In this document: positions 55,619 to 63,100 of the stretch, piece by piece
Layout: every line of letters begins with the position of its first letter
Numbering within the stretch: position 1 is the first letter of the stretch
Origin: Lachnospiraceae bacterium
Lineage (GTDB): Bacteria > Bacillota > Clostridia > Lachnospirales > Lachnospiraceae
Length of the DNA: 64,000 nt
NCBI GenBank assembly: GCA_910574285.1
Contig: CAJTAL010000005.1
Location: 105,879 to 169,878 of the forward strand
Reading direction: 5' to 3'
Notes under the pieces: generated by a model
The model's input: the letters and a program-made list of their open reading frames with translations, nothing else
Database searches by the model: none
What the model was told of the DNA's origin: nothing
Position numbers and translations under genes: made by a program

Positions 55619-55951
55619 CTACTCTTTCACAAAACGTCTATCCGCCTCCGGCATCCCAACCTCGTCAGACACATACCGCTCCACCCTCATATGCAGATCA
55701 TACTTCACCCGAAGCTTTGCAATCTTTTCCATCATCGGAGAAGCATGATGCCGGTCAATCGCCTCCTGGTCTTTCCAGCAGTCAATCAACAGCACCGTCT
55801 CCGGGTCCGCCATAGGAAAGAAATAATCATACCGCAGGTTTCCCTCTTCCCTGCGGATTTCCCCGGCAGTCCCGCCTGCCTCCATTTCCTCCGCAAACTT
55901 CCTCGCATTGCCGCCAGACCCAGTATAATAAATATTCACAACTATGCTCAT
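55619..55951 (-). CDS. Antibiotic biosynthesis monooxygenase-like (ABM) protein
   Basis: 110 aa from ATG 55951 (AGGAGGGAAACAG upstream; the longer frame starts 13 codons earlier without one). NIYYTGSGGNARKFAEEME, YDYFFPMADPETVLLIDCWK and YDLHMRVERYVSDE fit the dimeric alpha/beta ferredoxin-like ABM/quinol monooxygenase fold. The substrate is unknown. Abuts the reductase fragment, so the 3' end may be a fusion point. Confidence 0.78.
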   Translation of the reverse strand: MSIVVNIYYTGSGGNARKFAEEMEAGGTAGEIRREEGNLRYDYFFPMADPETVLLIDCWKDQEAIDRHHASPMMEKIAKLRVKYDLHMRVERYVSDEVGMPEADRRFVKE

Positions 55952-56031
55952 ATCTGTTTCCCTCCTGCTCCTATACTTCCTCCCCATCATACCACAATCC
56001 CCAGACTATTAGAAGAACCCGCCCCGCTCTT

Positions 56032-56165
56032 CTAACCAGTTTTTTCATCCAAGAACGGATTCCCCACCTTCCACACAATCTCCACGGCATCCGCCCCATA
56101 AACTACGCTCTTCTCAATCAGCACCTTCAACCTCTCCTTATCAAAAACCTCCGGCCCGGAAAGCC
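56032..56165 (-). pseudogene. C-terminal remnant of another serine recombinase
   Basis: FDKERLKVLIEKSVVYGADA and VEIVWKVGNPFLDE are the closing residues of a large serine recombinase (compare the end of the complete ones here). Everything before is missing; it is joined, out of frame, to the sigma-like fragment. A trace of an older element. Confidence 0.68.
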
Positions 56166-56314
56166 CCCACGGCATCCAGCGAATAGCAGTGGTACCGCTT
56201 CTTCCGGGAAAGGTTATCCTCCAACCGCCTGTCCTCAATGATGACGGCACCGATGGATTCCTCCACCTCGACTTCCGACACCGTCCCATCCGCAAATTCA
56301 TATTTAATTTTCAT
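56141..56314 (-). pseudogene. Sigma-70-like small ORF fragment of conjugative elements
   Basis: From ATG 56314 (CTGGAGGGAATCTG upstream) the frame reads MKIKYEFADGTVSEVEVEES, IGAVIIEDRRLEDNLSRKKR and YHCYSLDAVG, the start of small sigma-factor-like proteins in Tn1549/Tn916-type elements (normally about 140 aa). After 50 residues it is cut and ends at 56141. Confidence 0.72.
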
Positions 56315-56569
56315 TCAGATTCCCTCCAGTCTTGAAATTTGGTTAAACAGTTTCAAGACCGGAGCGGCGGCGCACGCCCCCTGTAAAGCGGGCGCACTAA
56401 AGCGCAAAAAAAAACGCACCCGCACAATGGCAGGCACGCCCATAATGAAAATCATGCATTCTTTTGTAATACGTTTGGGAACACGATAGAAATGTGTCGA
56501 ATAAAAAAAGTAGGCAGCCTGCCTCCGCCAGTTCCCTTTATCCTTTGTGCTTTATGTATCAATGCCGCC
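56315..56569. other. Spacer without recognisable genes
   Basis: 255 bp with runs of A and GC-rich stretches. No family sequence seen on either strand. Confidence 0.35.
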
Positions 56570-56941
56570 TTACCGAATCCGAATTTTCGGGCTTCTAGAT
56601 ACTGCTTGAGAACTTGCCGCCTGTGCAATTCTTTGATTGCCAGACCTCCCGTTGCCTGATATGAATGTGGGGACACCACACATAGGACAGCTGCCATCCT
56701 CTTTGATCATGGAGCCGCAAAGCGAACAATATTTGTCTTCCAATTCTGATGTTTCGCCAACACCATCCTCATCATGGCACATCTTTGTTATGGCTTTGCC
56801 GGAATCCGGTTCTTCTGTTACCAGCCTTGCCGCAGCTTTGCTTATCTCATCAGCAAAACTATTACCCACCACACTTCCATCAATGCTCCGCATCCCATAC
56901 ATGGCAAGATACCCTGCCCCTCCGATTCCATTAATATTCAT
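56570..56941 (-). CDS. Hypothetical protein with Cys pairs (zinc-ribbon-like)
   Basis: 123 aa. MNINGIGGAGYLAMYGMRS resembles the N-terminus of a widespread Lachnospiraceae hypothetical family. The middle has CSLCGSMIKEDGSCPMCG, two CxxC pairs that probably bind zinc. Good ribosome-binding site (GGAGGCGATTAAAG). Function unknown. Confidence 0.6.
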   Translation of the reverse strand: MNINGIGGAGYLAMYGMRSIDGSVVGNSFADEISKAAARLVTEEPDSGKAITKMCHDEDGVGETSELEDKYCSLCGSMIKEDGSCPMCGVPTFISGNGRSGNQRIAQAASSQAVSRSPKIRIR

Positions 56942-57078
56942 TTTCTTTAATCGCCTCCCTATTTTGTGTTTCCTGGTTGCCCAATCTGCCGGAACAATAC
57001 CCGATAATCTTTATGCGTTACCTACGCCCTCGCGTCAAATCCGCCCGGCATTTATCTCCTGCCTTGCCGCGCTGTAGC

Positions 57079-57507
57079 TTATCGGGGATACTTCTTTGTG
57101 ACCTTCAAAATATACTGGTACGCAAATTCAATCCCTTTACAAGTCAAATTTTCACACATATGTGGCGGATTGCTTTCTGAAAATCCCGTGGGACGTAATT
57201 CAAGGCATCTCAATGAACCAAATGTTTTTTCAAAAGCATTTGCGAAATTATAGCAGGCAACTACAATTTCATCTTCTGTTTTCCCCATCACATGAAGATA
57301 AATTCCCATGAACATAAGTGTGCCTTCAACTAAGCCGCACTGCGCCCTATAACCGCCAGCACCATGCAATCCAACCGCAGACCACAATATTTGCTGTTCA
57401 ATAGTAGTTTCAAATAATTCACCCAAACAGATGATTGCTGTCCTCGCACAATTTATATCATCATTCCAGTACAGTTCATGTACCCGGTTCTTTATATATT
57501 CTTTCAT
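57079..57507 (-). CDS. C_GCAxxG_C_C family redox protein
   Basis: 142 aa. The NCARTAI, GAGGYRAQCGLVEGTLM and later Cys (CLEL, CENLTCKG) follow the C-GCAxxG-C-C family pattern, here with the GCA triad changed to QCG. These small helical Cys proteins are putative redox proteins of anaerobes, often horizontally carried. Preceded by GGAGAGGAGGTATCT. Confidence 0.75.
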   Translation of the reverse strand: MKEYIKNRVHELYWNDDINCARTAIICLGELFETTIEQQILWSAVGLHGAGGYRAQCGLVEGTLMFMGIYLHVMGKTEDEIVVACYNFANAFEKTFGSLRCLELRPTGFSESNPPHMCENLTCKGIEFAYQYILKVTKKYPR

Positions 57508-57657
57508 AGATACCTCCTCTCCCTGCTCCCCGATCCGCCAGAAAGTCAGGGAAACCTGCCCTGCCTTGTCCGGCTATGGCTTATTGGGGTTTTCCAGAGC
57601 CAGCCAAGTCAAGCGGCGGTACAAAGGTGTTTGTGATTTCATAATAGAGTGTAAAGA

Positions 57658-58320
57658 TTATATCTGTATATCCAGTGTACTGCCCGAAGATGGTTTTTTA
57701 ACAAGAGAGCCGCCAGACTGCACAAGCGAATTGTCGATGGACTCCCTTGTGATTCCGTCCAAAGCCCCGGACGGGATCGGCTTGCCCGGCTCCCATTTCG
57801 GATCAACAGCCTTCACCGCATCAACAAATGCCTGCGTATATGCTCGTTCATACTGCCTTAATGTATTCCCTGCTGCCAGTCTGTCATTCTTATCCATTTT
57901 CCGATACAGATTCAAATATACATCTGAACGCCTTGTAGTGTCTCCATTACCCACACCGTTTTCCTGCAGAAACTCTTTCTTGGTCAGTTCAAACATCTCA
58001 TCCCTGCTACTCTCCGGTATATCAATGATCCTATTCTTTTCTGCACGATTTTTCTCCGTTACAACCAGACCTGCCAATCCCGTAACAGGACTGATGTAGT
58101 CGCCATCCTTATCATAGCGGCTCATCCTGTTTTTAATTGCCTGAACATTTGTGTACCCAACACCAGAACACGCCGCCGACATACTTTTCATTACTGCCTG
58201 ATACTGTTTGCTGTTCGTATCAATGCCAGCCCTTTTCAGCATATCCTTACCGCCCTTGCTGTTTATGGGCATTCCCGATATCTTCTGGAACCTGTTACTG
58301 AAATCCCTGATTATAAGCAT
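57658..58320 (-). CDS. Hypothetical clostridial protein (DUF3879-like)
   Basis: 220 aa. The sequence is soluble and helical. ISGMPINSKGGKDMLKRAGI, MSRYDKDGDYISPVTGLAGL and VYLNLYRKMDKNDRLAAGNT are recognisable blocks of a Lachnospiraceae hypothetical family that I believe is DUF3879; I am not certain of the number. GAGGAGGTAAAGG precedes ATG 58320. Function unknown. Confidence 0.55.
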   Translation of the reverse strand: MLIIRDFSNRFQKISGMPINSKGGKDMLKRAGIDTNSKQYQAVMKSMSAACSGVGYTNVQAIKNRMSRYDKDGDYISPVTGLAGLVVTEKNRAEKNRIIDIPESSRDEMFELTKKEFLQENGVGNGDTTRRSDVYLNLYRKMDKNDRLAAGNTLRQYERAYTQAFVDAVKAVDPKWEPGKPIPSGALDGITRESIDNSLVQSGGSLVKKPSSGSTLDIQI

Positions 58321-58334
58321 ATCCTTTACCTCCT

Positions 58335-58538
58335 CTACACCTCATTCTTAATGCCGAACATACCGTCCAGCATGGATAATACTTTCTCCATGCCGCCCTC
58401 TTTGGAGCCGGAAGCCTTATAGGCATCCTTCCAAGCCTGTGCCAGCGCTATCAGTTTCTGCGGCACATCTGTACCCTGCAGCTTCTTGTTTACATCCGTG
58501 AATTCTGTCGGCCTGCGGCGGCTGCGTCTCCGGAGCAT
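58335..58538 (-). CDS. Small hypothetical, probably frameshifted at its start
   Basis: 67 aa. From about residue 14 (TDVNKKLQGTDVPQKLIALA) the frame looks protein-like; the first 13 residues (LRRRSRRRPTEF) do not. A neighbouring frame upstream reads KPDKNAPETQPPQADRI, suggesting one frameshift in a slightly larger gene. It lies 15 bp ahead of the DUF3879-like gene. Confidence 0.45.
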   Translation of the reverse strand: MLRRRSRRRPTEFTDVNKKLQGTDVPQKLIALAQAWKDAYKASGSKEGGMEKVLSMLDGMFGIKNEV

Positions 58539-58543
58539 TCTTG

Positions 58544-58762
58544 TCAGGCTTTCGCATCTTCATGTTCTGAAACTATTCGGTTCCCGTCTGCTGTGTGCTT
58601 CCATTCACATTCATAGACATTAATGCCTTTTTGCAGAACCGCAACAGGCATCCTAAGAAAGTAAAAACAAGTAAAATCATACAGTATTCCAATACTTATT
58701 ATAAATATCATGCCCGTCCCAAAATACAGTAAGTGGAACATTACCGCTGCTTCTCTGGGTAC
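58544..58762 (-). other. Right-end open frame that continues the recombinase in the excised circle
   Basis: A frame running from the GGTA core inward to a stop at 58544: PREAAVMFHLLYFGTG then PVAVLQKGINVYECEWKHTA. When the core is joined to the left end, codon phase matches the recombinase ... NISEASL, giving a C-terminus 70 codons long instead of 10. It has no ribosome-binding site of its own, so I do not call it a separate gene. Confidence 0.5.
58758..58761. repeat. attR core of element 1
   Basis: GGTA shared with the left junction; followed by cagaagaattgg, the cotJC continuation Thr-Glu-Glu-Leu-Ala. Confidence 0.85.
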
Positions 58763-58997
58763 AGAAGAATTGGCCCATATGGAGATGATCTGTGCCATCA
58801 TTCATCAGCTCACAAGAAATCTCACTCCGGAACAACTGGTAGAATCCGGCTTTGACAAATACTATGTAGACCATACCCTTGCCCTCTGGCCGCAGGCCGC
58901 CAGCGGAGCGCCATGGACCGCTACTTACTTCCAGTCCAAAGGCGATCCAATTACCGATCTTCACGAAGACATGGCCGCGGATGGTACGATTTTCTAA
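58758..58997 (+). pseudogene. cotJC: CotJC middle fragment, cut again by element 2
   Basis: Reads TEELAHMEMICAIIHQLTRN, LTPEQLVESGFDKYYVDHTL and YFQSKGDPITDLHEDMAAD, which is the metal-binding middle of CotJC continuing exactly from the left fragment. After HEDMAA the family has EQKAR-type sequence; here the frame turns to DGTIF and stops at 58997. The C-terminal third, about 50 residues with the HFQRFGEAL region, is not found in the window, so it should lie beyond element 2. Confidence 0.93.
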
Positions 58998-59022
58998 ATA
59001 CAACATTTGAGATTTAAGGGAC

Positions 59023-59065
59023 GGTTCTCCATATCTGATATATGATTACACCAGATATGAGAACC
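59023..59065. repeat. Inverted repeat at the left end of element 2
   Basis: GGTTCTCCATATCTG (59023-59037) and CAGATATGAGAACC (59052-59065), one unpaired base. It lies between the junction and the recombinase stop codon. With no T run it is better explained as a recombinase-binding dyad than a terminator. Confidence 0.55.
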
Positions 59066-60634
59066 TTAGAAATTCCAATGTATTTCAACAGGTACTTCCT
59101 TAGTTTCAGGATCTTTTTTGCCGACCAGTATATAATCAATCAGCTTTTCGACCGTTTCTCTGTCTAAGTGTTCAAGATTTGTATATTGCTCAATCAACTG
59201 ACTTCTGTTGTCACCGGTCTGTATTTTCCTTTCGATAACATCAAGCTGCTTCTGCATATCTGCCATCAGTTTTTCAAGCCTGTTTTTATCTTTCGAGAAG
59301 TCTTTGGATAAGTCCATGTAATCCTGTTCCGTAATAACTCCTTTTACCTTATCTAAATATAATTCACGAATACTCTTGATGTATTCCATGATTTTTTTCT
59401 GATAAGCGGCAATTTCTTTTTGGAGGGTTTCTTTATTTCCCCGCAAGTCACTGTTAAAGACTACATTTTGTTCTAACTCGTCTTTATTGAGATAAACTGC
59501 GGATAACTTGTTAAGCTCTTCGATTACTGCCTGTTCCAGTTTCGGAACAGAGATAAAAGAACCGATACAAGCGTCTTTCGCAACGTGACGGTTAGAACAT
59601 CTTAAATAACGTCTGCCGTCTCTCTGTTTGTTAGAACACATTGTATAGCCGCAATTCATACAACGAGCTTTTCTTGCGAATAGTCCTATTTTCCCCTCTG
59701 TAAATGGTTTTGCCTTTTGAACTATCAGTGCTTGAACTTTCTCCCACAGCTCACGGTCAATGATTGGTTCATGCGTTCCCTCTACGATATACCACTGGTT
59801 CTTAGGTCTGGGTTTATTCTGCTTTGTCTTATAAGAGACACTGCCGTATTTCCCCTGTACCATGTTGCCAATGTAGATTTCATTTACCAGCATATCCGAT
59901 ATAGCAAAATATTTCCATAAGGTACTGTTTTTCCTTTTCGGCTGCTGATAACGCAATCCGTGAATCCGTTTGTATTCCGTAGGATTGGGAATCCCTCTGT
60001 CATTCAGCATACGGGCAATGGCTGTCTTTCCATACCCCTGTGAAAACAGGGTAAAAACTTCTCTGACGACCTTTGCAGCTTCTTCGTCAATAATCAAATG
60101 TCCTTTTATATCCGGGTCTTTTTTGTATCCATATAAAGCAAACGCCCCGATATGATGTCCGTTTTTCCGTCTGTCTGTCAGAACGCTTTTGATATTGTCC
60201 GACATATCCTCCAAATACCACTCATTTACAAGTCCGTTAATCTGTCTTGACTTTTTATTTCCTTTATTAGCGGTATCTGCATTATCAACAATACTGATAA
60301 AACGAATCCCCCATATGGGAAACAAGCCGTGAATGTATTTCTCCACCAGCTCTAATTCTCTGGTGAATCTGGACTGTGTCTTACAGAGGATAATATCAAA
60401 CTTATGCGCCCTTGCGTCTGCCAGCAGCCTGTTAAATTCTGGCCGCCGCCTGTCTGCGCCGGCGTAATCATCATCACTGTAAATCCCTGTGACTTCCCAG
60501 CCTTGTTCTAACGAATACTGCAATAACATTGACTTTTGATTCTGAATACTGTTACTGTCATCTGTTTCTGATTGTTTGTTTCTATCTTCTTCTGATAAGC
60601 GGCAATATATAGCAACCTTAGATTTTGTACTCAT
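59066..60634 (-). CDS. Large serine recombinase of element 2
   Basis: 522 aa. Catalytic Ser in VAIYCRLSEEDRNKQSE, YSDDDYAGADRRRPEFNRL, KTQSRFTRELELVEKYIHG, recombinase domain NEIYIGNMVQGKYGS, zinc ribbon CMNCGYTMCSNKQRDGRRY and coiled coil (about 390-470). Belongs to the TndX/TnpX-like group and is clearly different from the element 1 enzyme. Complete, with AAGGAGAACAAAACATT before ATG 60634. Confidence 0.96.
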   Translation of the reverse strand: MSTKSKVAIYCRLSEEDRNKQSETDDSNSIQNQKSMLLQYSLEQGWEVTGIYSDDDYAGADRRRPEFNRLLADARAHKFDIILCKTQSRFTRELELVEKYIHGLFPIWGIRFISIVDNADTANKGNKKSRQINGLVNEWYLEDMSDNIKSVLTDRRKNGHHIGAFALYGYKKDPDIKGHLIIDEEAAKVVREVFTLFSQGYGKTAIARMLNDRGIPNPTEYKRIHGLRYQQPKRKNSTLWKYFAISDMLVNEIYIGNMVQGKYGSVSYKTKQNKPRPKNQWYIVEGTHEPIIDRELWEKVQALIVQKAKPFTEGKIGLFARKARCMNCGYTMCSNKQRDGRRYLRCSNRHVAKDACIGSFISVPKLEQAVIEELNKLSAVYLNKDELEQNVVFNSDLRGNKETLQKEIAAYQKKIMEYIKSIRELYLDKVKGVITEQDYMDLSKDFSKDKNRLEKLMADMQKQLDVIERKIQTGDNRSQLIEQYTNLEHLDRETVEKLIDYILVGKKDPETKEVPVEIHWNF

Positions 60635-60715
60635 AATGTTTTGTTCTCCTTTTCAGGGAAGACAAAACAAACTATCTCTACATGATATAATTATACCATT
60701 TTTGAGACAGCCTGT

Positions 60716-60862
60716 CTATGATTTGGCAGGTATTCGCTGCCCTTTATTCCTTTCAAATTCACTGATTAATTCTATCCATTTTCGTGTGTATTCTTTTGTA
60801 ATTGCCGCTTTTTCTTTTGTCTTAAACACATTTTTGCAAACTATTTTTGTACCATTTGCCAA
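60716..60862 (-). CDS. Tiny basic ORF upstream of recombinase 2 (TTG start)
   Basis: 48 aa beginning at TTG 60862, six bases after GAGGTG. Reads (M)ANGTKIVCKNVFKTKEKA and YTRKWIELISEFERNKGQ, Lys-rich. Too short for most gene finders. It lies ahead of the recombinase in the same direction, as small accessory genes of such elements do. It could be a directionality factor, but that is only a guess. Confidence 0.5.
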   Translation of the reverse strand: MANGTKIVCKNVFKTKEKAAITKEYTRKWIELISEFERNKGQRIPAKS

Positions 60863-60893
60863 GTAATCACCTCACTACAATATATTACAGAGT

Positions 60894-61112
60894 ATGCAAA
60901 AATGCTTGTACGTTATGAAAGAAAATGTTGTTAGTAGCAGGTCAGCAATTTCAGCGTATTCGTCCGTCGTCCAATACCGCTTAACGCCTGATCCGGCAAA
61001 AAGCACCAGACGGCGGCAGTTGGAAAAGCAGCTTGATAATCTGTCCGATAAGGATTTAGTTATCATGGCAAGAGTCGCTGATGGTATTATATTTCATCTT
61101 ACACCTCAATAA
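60894..61112 (+). CDS. Hypothetical, possibly a regulator remnant
   Basis: 72 aa. The second half (RRRQLEKQLDNLSDKDLVIM) looks helical and coding-like; the first half is less convincing and no HTH is visible. Convergent with and slightly overlapping the ProX-like gene. Low certainty. Confidence 0.35.
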   Translation: MQKCLYVMKENVVSSRSAISAYSSVVQYRLTPDPAKSTRRRQLEKQLDNLSDKDLVIMARVADGIIFHLTPQ

Positions 61113-61638
61113 TTATTGGTTTATGTTTAGTGTAGGGTAGAAAGCTATTAAGAATCTGCGCTGTCTCAATTTTCATATAACCAGTAGTTGTACCATCACT
61201 ACACCCATACCATTTTTCTTCTGTTACCTCCTTATCGAAAACTACTTGTATATCTCTTTCTACATCAAGAATAACACTAAAAACAGTTGCAGCACCAACT
61301 TTTGTACCGAGCATTTCAAGCATTAACTCTGCCGGGGCAAAAGAAACACGGGATACTTTTAAAGCATTACTAAAATCCTTTGAGCGGAATGATTTGTCAC
61401 CTGTTGTTATAAAAAGAAAAAAAGCTGTTTGCTGACGATTGCAAAGAAATAATGTTTTTACCATTTTCATTTCCAATTTATTATCAATTTGAATACAATC
61501 CTCCATAGTAATTGCTTCGTCAGTATCAACACGCTCAAATGGAATTTTCAATGCTTCTAGTGCTTGATATGCTTTTTCCTGTAAAGCTGTTTTAAATTCT
61601 TTTGGTGATGTTGTATAAATATCACTTATATTGAACAT
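61099..61638 (-). CDS. ProX/YbaK-type aminoacyl-tRNA editing protein
   Basis: 179 aa. ALKIPFERVDTDEAITMEDC, MKMVKTLFLCNRQQTAFFLF, SRVSFAPAELMLEMLGTKVG and AATVFSVILDVERDIQVVFD are the YbaK/ProX pattern; the catalytic Lys of the family is in MVKTLFL. Deacylates mischarged tRNA such as Ala-tRNA(Pro). Divergent from the LysR relic, which probably regulated it. Confidence 0.9.
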   Translation of the reverse strand: MFNISDIYTTSPKEFKTALQEKAYQALEALKIPFERVDTDEAITMEDCIQIDNKLEMKMVKTLFLCNRQQTAFFLFITTGDKSFRSKDFSNALKVSRVSFAPAELMLEMLGTKVGAATVFSVILDVERDIQVVFDKEVTEEKWYGCSDGTTTGYMKIETAQILNSFLPYTKHKPIIIEV

Positions 61639-61757
61639 AATTATTACTCCTTTTACTTGAAATTTTATTTGAAAAGTATATCATATTTTTATACATCACA
61701 AAAGTGAATGTTTATCATATTAATCATTACAAAATCAGATGGAAGTGTTGGTATATT

Positions 61758-62200
61758 ATGAATTTGAATATACAAAAATATATGGCATTTATTAAGACTG
61801 TTGAGTATGGCAGCTTTACTAAAGCGGCAGAAATATTAAATTATTCTCAATCGGGAATTAGCTGTATGATACACGATTTAGAAAAAGAGTGAAATGTATC
61901 GCTTCTTGAACGTGGTCGTGCCGGAGTTCGTTTGACTTCTGACGGAATGAAGTTATTGCCATATGCTCAAAATATTTATAATGATTATTAAAAACTAAAT
62001 TCGCAAATCGAAGAACTTAACGGGTTGCAATCAGGAATTATCAGAATAGGAACTTTTTCACTCTTTCAGTATATAGCCGAGCCCGATATCTGCACATACC
62101 TTATCCAAAAGGGAGGATACACCACAACTGTAAGTGAAGCATTTGACTGTATATCATCGTATCAAGAATATAGAAATTCATTTATTCAATCGGCGAAAAA
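61758..62200 (+). pseudogene. LysR-type regulator relic
   Basis: The LysR HTH (MNLNIQKYMAFIKTVEYGSF, TKAAEILNYSQSGISCMIHD) is followed by a TGA where the family has Trp, then NVSLLERGRAGVRLTSDGMK and a TAA after IYNDY, then GLQSGIIRIGTFSLF. The effector domain fades out by about 62,200. Two in-frame stops mean an inactive gene. Confidence 0.85.
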
Positions 62201-62234
62201 GGTGATCATCTCTAACCACCTCTTCTGGTTTTCA

Positions 62235-62405
62235 TTAACTCCCCACCTCTTCATATTTCCGAATCTTCTCCAAGATTATAGCCGCTCCCTTCCGGGTATC
62301 CTCAATGATCTCTCTGGGAGTCATCTGGACATGGCGCAGGGAATTATATTCCCGAATCTTCCGGATGTCCTCCAGATTAAAATCCTTGCTGACTATCGGT
62401 TTCGT
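62235..62405 (-). CDS. Small protein linked to the VapC/PIN remnant
   Basis: 56 aa from ATG 62405 (MTKPIVSKDFNLEDIRKIRE, then NSLRHVQMTPREIIEDTRKG). This resembles the small companion genes that overlap PIN-domain nuclease genes in gut anaerobes. It overlaps the end of the PIN fragment. Probably an orphan of a broken module. Confidence 0.55.
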   Translation of the reverse strand, partial: TKPIVSKDFNLEDIRKIREYNSLRHVQMTPREIIEDTRKGAAIILEKIRKYEEVGS

Positions 62406-62577
62406 CATCATCCTCATCATCTCCTTCCAGCAGCATAGAGGGCGGATAGATCAACAAATCCTTATAGCCTTCCAATGTCGTGATGGTCTTGACTCCCCGC
62501 ACTGTCTTTACATTTACGATATGTTTAAAGTTCCAGGATGTAATGATATCACATCCTGCATCTATCTCTGTGTTCAA
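62377..62577 (-). pseudogene. PIN-domain (VapC-like) C-terminal remnant
   Basis: IDAGCDIITSWNFKHIVNVK and VRGVKTITTLEGYKDLLIYP are the closing part of a PIN-domain nuclease. The N-terminal two thirds with the first acidic residues is missing; a TAG precedes it in frame. Ends in an acidic tail LEGDDEDDDETDSQQGF. Confidence 0.72.
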
Positions 62578-62785
62578 CTACCCCGTGAATAGTAACTATA
62601 TTTTCATCAAATATGCTCCCAAGTTTGTAATTATATCAGAACATATTATATATATTGGTAAAACATTTTGCAATTATGAATCAAACTATTTTTTAGAAGA
62701 AACAATTTGAAGGTTTGCAGAATAAGAAAAGCAGCTAATCATAGACTAACTGCTTATACTTCTATTATCTGATTAAGAGAGCAAA
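62578..62785. other. Non-coding stretch with a putative terminator
   Basis: About 208 bp between the PIN remnant and the toxin gene. A-rich; GCAGCTAATCATAGACTAACTGC-like imperfect hairpin near 62730-62753 may end the toxin-antitoxin transcript. No genes seen. Confidence 0.35.
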
Positions 62786-63100
62786 TTATAAATGCTTATC
62801 CGTATCTCTAGCACCATACAGCAAACACCGTACTTCCATCACATCATCAATCACCACATAATAAATAACGTAATTTCTCACATAGATTCTATAATACGGA
62901 TAGTCTCTCTTTTTTGCGGAAACATATGGTTCAAAAGCAAGTGGATTATTCAGCCTTTCCAGAATCGCCGCCTCTACATCATCAATCAGACGCAGCGCAG
63001 CGTCCTCATTCTTTAAAACATTGGTAATGTAACTCGCTGTACTGATTAAATCCTGTTCAAAAATCGGCAGATAACGAAGATGATAAACTTTATTTTCCAT
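62786..63100 (-). CDS. RelE/ParE-type toxin
   Basis: 104 aa. KVYHLRYLPIFEQDLISTAS, DDVEAAILERLNNPLAFEPY, and YPYYRIYVRNYVIYYVVIDD are the ParE/RelE fold pattern with the Arg-bearing RCLLYGARD end. Overlaps the antitoxin by 11 bp, the usual antitoxin-first order. Intact. Confidence 0.92.
   Translation of the reverse strand: MENKVYHLRYLPIFEQDLISTASYITNVLKNEDAALRLIDDVEAAILERLNNPLAFEPYVSAKKRDYPYYRIYVRNYVIYYVVIDDVMEVRCLLYGARDTDKHL

Larger units (their letters stand above)
43127..58761. mobile_element. Element 1: 15.6-kb serine-recombinase element inside cotJC
   Basis: Both ends are fixed by the cotJC reading frame: left junction gatatcGGTAgtgaag, right junction ctctgGGTAcagaag, with GGTA the shared core. 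Contents from left: recombinase (minus strand), small ORFs, truncated mazF, an efflux/hydrolase/acetyltransferase cargo (45.7-54.4 kb), decayed genes (55-56.3 kb) and a block of clostridial hypotheticals (56.6-58.5 kb). No relaxase, coupling protein or T4SS genes are present, so it is a non-conjugative island or a mobilised one. Confidence 0.88.

Noticed and set aside
55430..56035. 201-codon plus-strand frame
   Set aside because: Antisense to the reductase fragment and the ABM protein.
58544..58801. 85-codon minus-strand frame as an independent gene
   Set aside because: Its first 14 codons are antisense cotJC and it has no ribosome-binding site; explained instead as the circular continuation of the recombinase.
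59023..59065. Inverted repeat as terminator of recombinase 2
   Set aside because: No T run on the minus strand after it; a recombinase site is more likely.
62025..62438. 137-codon plus-strand frame
   Set aside because: Mixed shadow: begins in the LysR relic and runs antisense into the PIN companion gene.
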